Of a DNA stretch of 64,000 nt, positions 56,175 to 64,000 are shown one piece after another. The DNA lies in the NCBI GenBank assembly GCA_941918925.1, contig OW799235.1, positions 38,524,701 through 38,588,700 of the forward strand, given 5' to 3'. Both the position numbers and the translations under genes were made by a program. The first letter of the stretch is position 1; every line of letters starts with the position of its first letter. The notes beneath the pieces were generated by a model that did not search any database, was not told the DNA's origin, and saw only the letters and a program-made list of their open reading frames with translations. Origin of the DNA: Phyto melanocephala. Its lineage: Eukaryota; Arthropoda; Insecta; Diptera; Rhinophoridae.

Positions 56175-57440
56175 CTAGCAAATCCCCTGCACACTTCGTA
56201 GTGCAACTAAATCGTATTTCTGAACTCCATCGTTGCATTACAATATCCGATTTTGTTCTGAAGAGATGATGGTTAGTCAGATAAGCATATTTTAGTTTTT
56301 GTATATAAGTAAGTTTTAAATTTGTAAATAAAATAGTCCTATTATAACATCAAACTAGTATTGATTTTTTGTGTGTGCTTCAAATTGCTTGTTACTCCCA
56401 AGAATCATAAAAAAATATTAAGAAATTTAATGCAAAAAAAAAAAAAAAAACATCCGTTTCAGGTAGCCAATGGAAAAAAGAGCAATTCAGCGTGCACGCA
56501 CATTTATGAGCGTTTATAACCTTGCTACCGCAATCGTAAAAATTAAACCCCTTTATGTCTTACTTGTTTTTTAAATTCTAAGAATCACAAACATGTCAAA
56601 AATGTTTTTTTCAAAAAAATTTTCTAGGAGAAGAACATTTACTACTCAATTTTATATCAAACAAAAAAATTAATATTTTGTGAAAATGAGCGAGATCACT
56701 TAATCGTGAATAATTTCGAAAGGAATCAATCGAGTTTTATGATCGATATCTTATTTTGTTGCTATAGCATGTCGCTTTGCGGTAAAGTAATAAATTTAAA
56801 CAGTTTCTGCCGTATTCGATTTTTCATGATTTTTCGAAAACAAAAAAAAAAACTGCTATTTTTACGTAAAAAATATTTTTTTTTTGCTTTAATTTTTTAT
56901 TATAACTCCGAAATTACTGAGCTGATTAAAATTCAATATATAAACGGATTATAGTTTATATAAATTAAAATTTTTCTAAGTTTTTTTAAGAATATCGGAC
57001 TAACCGCTTTTGAGTTATCATTGATTATGTAGAGAAACGTCTAAAAAATCTTGAATTTTACTTGAAAATTAAAAAACAACCTCTCCATAGAATTTAAAAT
57101 TTGGTTGATATTTGTACTACTGAAACCATAATACATCAAAATTGCATAGTGGTTTTGAAGCCTTTAAAATTTTTTAAATCTTGTTGCCCTGTGTAATCAT
57201 TTTTTATAAAAATCGTAGAGCGAATTGTTGATAAGATGGTAAAAAGGCAAATACCGGACGACGCAATGAAATTCAAACAACACGCCTATTTTAAGGCGAC
57301 AGCTCTACATGAAGTTGTTTATCACAAGGAATAATCCTTTAACCTGGGTGTATATACCCTGCCCGTCTTTAAAGACATAGAAGTTGCTTTTAACAATGTA
57401 ATGATCTCAAGTCTTATTGGTTTCCTGCCGGGCTTGGCTA
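56175..57440. mobile_element. Helitron ends with AT-rich interior, unresolved
   Basis: At 56175-56178 CTAG is followed by a GCAC/GTGC hairpin (56189-56204), a minus-strand Helitron 3' end. At 57437-57440 GGGCTTGGCTAG is a plus-strand Helitron 3' end. Both point outward, so two truncated copies are likely. The interior has no transposase motif. The open frame at 56706-56954 is Phe/Lys-rich noise. Confidence 0.45.
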
Positions 57441-58204
57441 GTATATATGTATATAAGTATGTAGGTTTAGTCACCACATCGTAGCTCAGATTAGATATTA
57501 TCTTATATGGCATTTTGCTTTATTATCGGGTTTGAATTTTTACATAGTTAGTAGAGCTGTGTATCTCATGAACGAACGGGTTAAAGTGAACGAATCACCG
57601 AATTCAACGAAGTGATCCGGTGTTTTTTTTTGAGCGCTTTTCATTCAACGTTAGTTTTTTCAAGTCTGTTTTATGCCAAATTTTCGTTCATTTATGTAAT
57701 ATGTATGTACATATATGTAAGTGTTTTTTATGTTATGTTTCCACTGGCTAAGTTCTTTTGTTTGATACTAATATTGAGGGGTTTGAAGTGGGTAAATTTT
57801 TAAATACTTGATTTGACCCATATATATATTAGGTGCACGCAATTTCGTATCATTGCTCTCTATTGTCCAAAAGCTGAAAAATTTGTTTATTGCTTGTAAA
57901 TTTTGCTTCTATCTCAGTAACTTTAAAATAGCTTAGTCAGTTACTGCTGAGAGTAATTTCCGAGATTACAACTTGTATTCTGGTACCTCCAACATGTCCA
58001 AAAATTATATAGAAGCTTTAATAACTTTAAAAAATATATTTTTCAAAATTATTTTAGCCTATATCTTTGTCGGTTAGTAATCGATTTATTCAAAAATTTT
58101 TAAGAAAATATCTAGACATATCGTACCTTAAAATAGTAACAAACGTATCTACATATAAACATAGAGCTGAAAATTTTTGGTTTTTGTTGGAAAAACATTG
58201 GAAA
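57441..58204. other. AT-rich DNA, no gene seen
   Basis: Short low-complexity open frames only. Confidence 0.5.
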
Positions 58205-58470
58205 AAAGCAGCAGCAATCGTCTCAGAAAGTTATGGGGCGATCACGTTGATCTTCAATAGCAATTCATTCCCAAATACTTGCAAAAGATTTATACTACAT
58301 ACAGATCTGAGTAACATATAACATATAGAAGTTGATTTCAACCAACACACCGAATGACGGACATATCTCAATGGACTTCCCTAGTCATAAGCTTTAAATA
58401 TTGTAGAAATTACAAACGGAATGACATAGCTATATATATCCTTGTGCACCACAGGTGAAGGGTATAAAAA
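58205..58470 (-). mobile_element. Helentron 5' fragment
   Basis: The right end reads back as TTTTTATACCCTTCACCTG and the body keeps the attacaaacggaatgacat and ttgatttcaaccaacacac blocks; the 3' hairpin end is missing and the GTCY run is reduced. Confidence 0.75.
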
Positions 58471-59163
58471 GGTTAAAATAAATCACAACAGCAAGAATTT
58501 TCACTTAAAATAATCAAAACGTAATAAAAAGGGTAAAAAGCCTTATTTGGAAGCGACAAAACTAAAGCACATAGTTAATCAAATATTAATGAAGGTTTAA
58601 AAACTTAATATTTTGTGGCATATCCATTATTTTGTTGAGATCGGAAGCGTAAAAGATCGTATGCAAAGCCGGGCCAACCAGCTGAATCAACCCAAACCTA
58701 AATATCCAAGGCGCTAAAGTATGTTCTCTATTTGGTAAGACCAAGGGTCCTATCTTTTATGAGCTGCTGAAATCTGGCCAGATCAGCACATGAAACCTAA
58801 ACCGAATGCAGATGATTTTTTTTGGAATCAAGGCATGAAACAGTAATATTGTATAAGGGCAACATTTGGCCCACATTGCAATACCTGTTAAAAAATATTT
58901 AGAAAATTATTGAAAAGTTTTGCCTCACCCGTCTTATAGTCCAGACCTTGTCCCGTCAGACAACTATCTATTTCAATCGATGCAAAAAGCTTTCTCTGGT
59001 ATATGCTTCACTTCAGAACTAGGTGTCCGAAATTAGCTTGTTTCACTTTTGGTCTCAAAAGATTAGCAGTTTATTTGGCGCGAAATCCATGTTGCCAAAA
59101 AGATGGAAAATATAATAGCTAATAATGATCAATACTTTGAATATATTTATAATCAACAAATAT
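58471..59163 (+). pseudogene. Mariner transposase remnant, lineage 2
   Basis: Plus strand reads in broken frames: SYAKPGQPAEST, ALKYVL-YLVRPRVLSF / YYELLKSGQ, ILQHDN-like remnants, then PHPSYSPDLVPSDNYLFQSM near 58925-58990 (the SPDxxPxDY catalytic segment, last Asp changed to Asn), FWRGIR-like and MLPKRWKI, IIANNDQYFEY. This is the classic mariner pattern (HPPYSPDLAPSDYHLFRSM). The first catalytic region is lost. Multiple stops. It differs clearly from the 40.6-kb lineage. Confidence 0.78.
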
Positions 59164-61399
59164 TTTAAAATAGTTACTAAGTATTTAAAAATTCCTTACA
59201 TTTTAAAGTTATATACCAATAAACAAAACACAAAAAATGTTTCTACCTACCCTCTATGCCCGTTACAGACTTTTAAACCATTCATCTGATTTAGAGTTGT
59301 GTACAAATCGTTACTTAAGTTCATTTTTGGCCAACAACCAGGGTCGTTTTTTTCACGAACTCCTATTAAATTACATTGTTGTTTGTGTAAAAAATTTACT
59401 ATGTTGTTGGCAAAAACAAAATAAAGTGACCGATAGACCCAACTCTAATCTGATGTAACACAAACCTGTTTCATTAGAAAAATAATAGCACGAAGCTATC
59501 TTCTAGGCCAGCAAAGTAAACTGTACACGCCCATCTACCTAAAACAAAAAAAAAATTCTACTTAACTACCTACCTAGCTACTGATATTCCTTATAGACTT
59601 GTTAACTGGTTTCATTAGAAAGGCAATAATGCGAAGATTGTTTTAGGTCCATAAAAAAGGTTACTGTGATACCCATAGGCATCTATAAATCAAGTTAGAT
59701 CTAGAGGTTGAGGAAGTAAGGCACCGATATGTGCCTTTTATTTTGTATGGGAAATTAATACTCGGTACTTGCGACTTCGAAACTTGCACCGAGCCCGGTT
59801 TTCATTAAGTGCAAGAATCGAGTTTCTACCGTGTTTTTTTCGTTCAATAAAAATAACTAGCTTACTGAGAGTTCATTAAAAAAAAACTTACACCATATGT
59901 GTTCTACGGTTCTGTTTAGTTAAAAATTTCATCGAAATCATTACGTTATATAGGTGAGGCATAAAATGTTCTCTTGGTGTGAGTCACCCTTAACATTTAG
60001 GAGTATAAAAAATATGTTAACCAATTCATGTCCCGACGAAATAAATTCTTAAATTTGTCTGCAATTTTAGCTCCTGAATAGAATTCTATAAAGGAGACGA
60101 TTGAAGGCTGCTTTGAGGATGTTTGCTCGCATCCCTCTTATAACAACAGGAAGAGTTTAACGAAAATATCTAGAAAAAACAAAAAAAGTAACTATACTTA
60201 TAATGCCGTTGGAATTTCTAGTATTTTTAAGTGCGGTTAACTGCTCCAACATGGTATATGTGACTTATATTATAGTCAGCAATAGAGGTGTTTAATATCG
60301 TTTTGTGATATGAAATGTTCCAACATACATTATATCATAAAGTGCCACCATACTTTTTACGTACAGGAACTTTTCTTTAAAATTTGCAAGAAATAGAATT
60401 GACCCTCGTGTCTTGATAGACTGTGAGTATAAACATTAAAAACAAATATATTTTAGAAAGCCGGATATATGTATTAATGTGTATATACCTAAATAACGAA
60501 AATCAGCAACGGGCATACACAGCATTACACACATTTTAGACAGGTTTCTCCAGTAATTGAAAATTTACAAGATTTTTTCTATAGCTTTTCATGAAAAATG
60601 AAGGTGCTATGAAAATGCACGAAAGTAGACATCTTCCTTTTTGCAATGCGAACAACTATTTCAAGCCTTCATGAAGCCCATTTAAACCTTGCTAGATTCT
60701 ATTTTTATAAAATTACTTTATTAAAGAAAATTTTATAATTTTTGTTGTAAACTGTCGCATATTAACTTTGAGTTTATAGAAATTAACACTAAGTTTTAAA
60801 AGAAATATTTCTGGAACATTTTTTACATGTGGCTTAAGCAAGCAGCGCGCCACTACTTCCACTTACCTAATTTGTTGTTTTTATTGATAAAACCAATAAC
60901 TTGCGAATGTTTACAAAAATTGAATGTTATTTATTGGCCAAATTTTAAATTTTTTATGTGGTAATATAATTTTGATAATAACGTAATCTTATTTTTTTTA
61001 TTAATAACTAGGTTTTGTAAATTATTATTATTTTTAATAAGCAAAAAACACCACAAAATACTAATGTAAAATGATTTTTTGAGTTCTGCCTGCGTCGCTA
61101 GGAAATTTGTATTTATGTCTTATTCTTTTCCATTAATGTATTTCATAAATATGGACAGAATGAGATAAAGAGATAAAGAAAAATGTGTTTTTGAAAAGTG
61201 TTGCCAGTGCTTTAATTTAATACATGAAAAAATTGTTGATATTAAACTGCTTTTATATACGACACTAAATTTGCACTTTACCCTACATACGATATGTGGT
61301 CAGTTACAGAGTTGTTACACGTCTAAAAAGAGTTTGAAGATACTTGAGTTTATAGCACAGACTATATATACTGTGGTTTATAGTATGAGTGGTTGAGTG
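59164..61399. other. AT-rich DNA with one MITE relic
   Basis: About 2.2 kb. 60290-60425 is a weak copy of the MITE at 31300-31575 (shared gtgccaccatac). The open frame 59237-59458 lacks any family motif. Nothing else recognised. Confidence 0.5.
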
Positions 61400-61446
61400 A
61401 AACACGACTGCTTCTGTTTTTCGGTTATTTTTGCTACAAAAACTAA

Positions 61447-61563
61447 GGGCCGTATTCATAAAAAATATTTTAGGTTTATTAAAGGCTTATTTGACAGATG
61501 TTGTAGAGAAATTTGTCAAATAAGCTTTCAATAAACCTAAAATATTTTTTATGAATACGGCCC
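61447..61563. mobile_element. Harbinger-like palindromic MITE, 117 bp
   Basis: Near-perfect inverted repeat of ~53-bp arms beginning GGGCCGTATTCATAAAAAAT, flanked by TAA on both sides (61444-61446 and 61564-61566). A 3-bp TAA duplication and a GGGCC start fit PIF/Harbinger. Confidence 0.88.
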
Positions 61564-62014
61564 TAAAGCTTTTCATCCCTAGGATAATTTATAGTCACGG
61601 TTGGTAGTATTTATAAATTTGGTAAGCGTCTGGAGATACTCATGAAAAATGCTGTACAAATCCAATATTTTTATATATACAAAATTTTTTAAACTCCAAA
61701 ATAATTTTTAAACACACTTAAGACACCTAATTATATTTCTAAGAAAAACTAATAAATCGGTTTGAAACCAACTGAGATATAAGCACCAAAATGCAACTGC
61801 TTTTGTGTTTTTCCAAAAATTTACTAACGAAAATGTATATTTTTCAGTTTCTATCAAGAGAGTCAATATTCAATATGGGGATTAAATGAAAGGGCTTTGG
61901 TATTAAAAAATAGTTAGATATGAAGATAAAAAAAATCAAGATGGCGTCCTAAATTAAATGGAGAATATATGAGTTAAATATAGTAGTTACGATAAATCAA
62001 AGATAAGCGCTCAA

Positions 62015-62232
62015 TCAAGGCGAATTCATTATTATGTGGTGTTGACAACGCAGCTGATCTACTTTTTTATTTGCAAAAATGATGATTGGATTGTCAAATA
62101 TGATTTATGTTTACATAGATTACTGTAGTTTTTGACACATCGACAGTCGAAAGCAACAATAAAAAACCATGTTGTTTTTTTAATGTTGTATTTGTTGTAG
62201 AATAACCACCACCTGATAAATAAATTCGCTTT
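62015..62232. mobile_element. 218-bp MITE with 8-bp target duplication
   Basis: Imperfect TIRs (TCAAGGCGAATTC... and reverse AAAGCGAATTTAT...), flanked by GCGCTCAA on both sides (62007-62014 and 62233-62240). A partial second copy is at 16925-17110. The 8-bp duplication suggests hAT or P machinery. Confidence 0.82.
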
Positions 62233-62481
62233 GCGCTCAACCTATAAAAGAGCATAAAATCTAAAATGACGTTTGAATTTTTCATCAATATGGGTATCAA
62301 ATGGAAGGGCTTGAGTAGTAGAATACAGTAACTATGTAAAATTCAAAATCAAAGATGGAGTCGGAAATAATAAACAAAATAGCATATTGCATGAAATCAA
62401 GACTAAGCTACGATGTGGTCATTACATGACGGTGGATGGTATTTATTATCAGATTCGGCACGGCCGAATTAAGCCCTCTTG

Positions 62482-62650
62482 TTTTTTCTGGTATAACACA
62501 GAAGAAAACAAAGATTGAATATGACTAAACTGTAAACATGTTGGATTTGGGGAAAAAAATTAAATAGCTAAAGATAAGTTAAAAAAATAAATAAATGCTC
62601 ATTTTATTAAACGTGCTTCTTCTGGGATGTTCAATGCGAATACAAAGTAA
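62482..62650. other. Short AT-rich spacer
   Basis: Nothing recognised. Confidence 0.5.
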
Positions 62651-63288
62651 CTTTACGTCTTGACGAGCCATCGGTTTGTTTAGACTGGAACAAAACGTCG
62701 GCAGAGCAACTGTTAAAAAATTGTTCATGTTCATTGATATGGCGAAAACGTATAAAGTATATTTTGTTGCTATTTTTATGTGTCGTCTCCTTATTCATAT
62801 TCAAAATGCCTTACCTACGGTCTACACCAGCCATCGATTTGTTTGAACAACGAACAATTTTTTGTGCGCACATGAATTTGCCTGGTGTGGACCGCTGTTG
62901 TCGATGTTTTGTTCTTGTTCAAACAGCGTTGTCAGAACATTTGTTCGAACAACGATGTCTGACATTAAAAGGCATTTTGAATATGAAAGAAAAAGACGAC
63001 ATATAAAAATACCAACAAAATACTCTTTATACGTTTTCTCCATATCAAAGAACATGAACAATTTTTTGACAGTTGCTCTGCCGACGTTTTGTTATAGTCT
63101 AAACAAATCGATGGCTCGTCAAGACGTAGTAATTTTGCTGTAGAAATTTGCTGTATTAGTGAGGCTGATGATTGTACCATGCTTTATACGTTTTCTCCAT
63201 ATCAAAGAACATGAACAATTTTTTGACAGTTGCTCTGCCGACGTTTTGTTCTAGTCTGAACAAATCGATGGCTCGTCTAGACGTAAAG
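62651..63288. mobile_element. Foldback-type MITE, composite copy
   Basis: Outer ends are inverted repeats of ~105 bp: CTTTACGTCTTGACGAGCC at 62651 and ...GGCTCGTCTAGACGTAAAG ending 63288. Between lie a full copy of the 6895-7213 element (62818-63128) and the extra inverted halves. 62651-62810 is an inverted copy of 62965-63128, so the whole folds into long hairpins. Overlapping open frames here are shadows. Confidence 0.8.
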
Positions 63289-63400
63289 ACACCTTTACTA
63301 TTAATATACTACTTAATACAGGCCTGCAGTACTTCATTCACTTCTTTAAATAACAATAAGTTCCCCTAATAATGTGATACAATTCACACAGAGCGCACAC
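63289..63400. other. Short spacer
   Basis: Nothing recognised. Confidence 0.4.
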
Positions 63401-64000
63401 CAAGGCATATCCATAAGGTATATGCAACGGCGAATTGATACAACAAAGCAACTTTTCATGGGATGTTTTATGTCAAGGCCAATTCGTATATCAGGGATGG
63501 AAAAGTTGTTTTTACATATTAAATATAATAAAATTTGATGAAAAACAAAATATAAATTTTTTAAACACATTATTAATGACGCAAAAGCAAAAAATATACA
63601 TAAATTAAGCACATTTATTGTCAAAAAAGTACACTCAAGTTAATTGTTTAATACCGAAACCAAAATCACATTTCCTATCCCTGCATTAATAAATGAAATC
63701 AAAGCGAATTCAACCAATTTTGACAAAATGTTTCACAAGGCATATCCATAAGGTATATGCAACGGCGAATTGATACAACAAAGCAACTTTTCATGGGATG
63801 TTTTATGTCAAGGCCAATTCGTATATCAGGGATGGAAAGGTTGTTTTTACATATTAAATATAATAAAATTTGATTAAAAACAGAATATAAATTTTTTAAA
63901 CACATTATTAATGACGCAAAAGCAAAAAATATACATAAATTAAGCACATTTATTGTCAAAAAAGTACACTCAAGTTAATTGTTTAATACCGAAACCAAAA
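63401..64000. repeat. 335-bp direct tandem repeat, running off the window
   Basis: 63401-63665 is repeated almost exactly from 63736 to the window end (offset 335). The unit starts caaggcatatccataagg and holds a caaggccaattcg word. The junction differs (63666-63735). It could be the start of a satellite array. Confidence 0.88.

Larger units (their letters stand above)
61400..62481 (+). mobile_element. Helentron of the third type, carrying two nested MITEs
   Basis: Shares acacgactgcttctgttttt, tattggtatcaaa-like and aagatgg units with 54550-55687, and ends with hairpin TTCGGC/GCCGAA and CCCTCTTG at 62481. The 5' end is not sharp. MITEs at 61447-61563 and 62015-62232 interrupt it. Confidence 0.75.

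Noticed and set aside
56706..56954. 82-codon frame
   Set aside because: Homopolymer-driven (Phe/Lys) sequence without motifs.
59237..59458. 73-codon frame beginning MFLPTLYARYRLL
   Set aside because: No family resemblance and no supporting context; probably chance.

Overview
This window is AT-rich, intron-poor, repeat-dense nuclear DNA from a higher (cyclorrhaphan) fly. The evidence is one short conserved host gene with a 70-bp intron (a ZNF706-type zinc-finger gene, minus strand, 53939-54242) and a transposon fauna typical of Diptera: a Penelope-like element, Osvaldo-type LTR DNA, I-, Jockey-, CR1- and LOA-like LINEs, DINE-1-like Helentrons, Helitrons, two mariner lineages, hAT debris and a P-like element with a THAP remnant. 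No rRNA, true tRNA, CRISPR or bacterial feature was seen. The exact species cannot be set from the sequence alone.

Layout. 1-5 kb: an 18-bp minisatellite, then a Penelope-like retroelement whose RT and GIY-YIG halves are split by a 104-bp tandem duplication, then a primer-binding-site remnant of a minus-strand LTR element. 5-9.8 kb: hAT remnant, a Helitron carrying six ~121-bp repeats, a foldback MITE and empty AT-rich DNA. 9.8-15.8 kb: a complete but internally deleted Osvaldo-like LTR element (LTRs 1217 and 1207 bp, TGAG target duplication) with a Helentron inserted in its leader. 16-20 kb: hAT debris, a tandem array and two Helitrons. 20.5-23.2 kb: two inverted Helentrons, one of which lies inside a decayed Helitron PIF1-type helicase. 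23.8-28.8 kb: a LOA-like LINE fragment and a CR1/Jockey-group LINE, both minus. 29-33.5 kb: Helentron pieces, a LINE RNase H fragment starting at a perfect 28-bp palindrome, and a 1.8-kb DNA transposon with 35-bp TIRs. 33.7-39 kb: a Jockey-type LINE broken by a P-like element with an exact 8-bp target duplication. 39-47.7 kb: a tandem array, a mariner remnant and a minus-strand I-type LINE interrupted by a Helentron. 47.8-52.8 kb: a Helentron with a Helitron inside it, then a LOA-like LINE with an intact 555-codon ORF1. 53.9-54.2 kb: the host gene. 54.5-64 kb: more Helentrons, a mariner, three small MITE types (two with clear target duplications) and a 335-bp tandem repeat running off the window edge.

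How it fits together. Nothing here forms an operon or a cooperating pathway. The window is a layered record of insertions: autonomous elements now dead, and non-autonomous elements that used related machinery. The strongest points are the nesting events with readable target duplications, a tRNA-like module found in both orientations inside the Helentrons, and the host gene. Most coding calls rest on translated motifs read by eye; family names for degraded elements are inference from motif resemblance.
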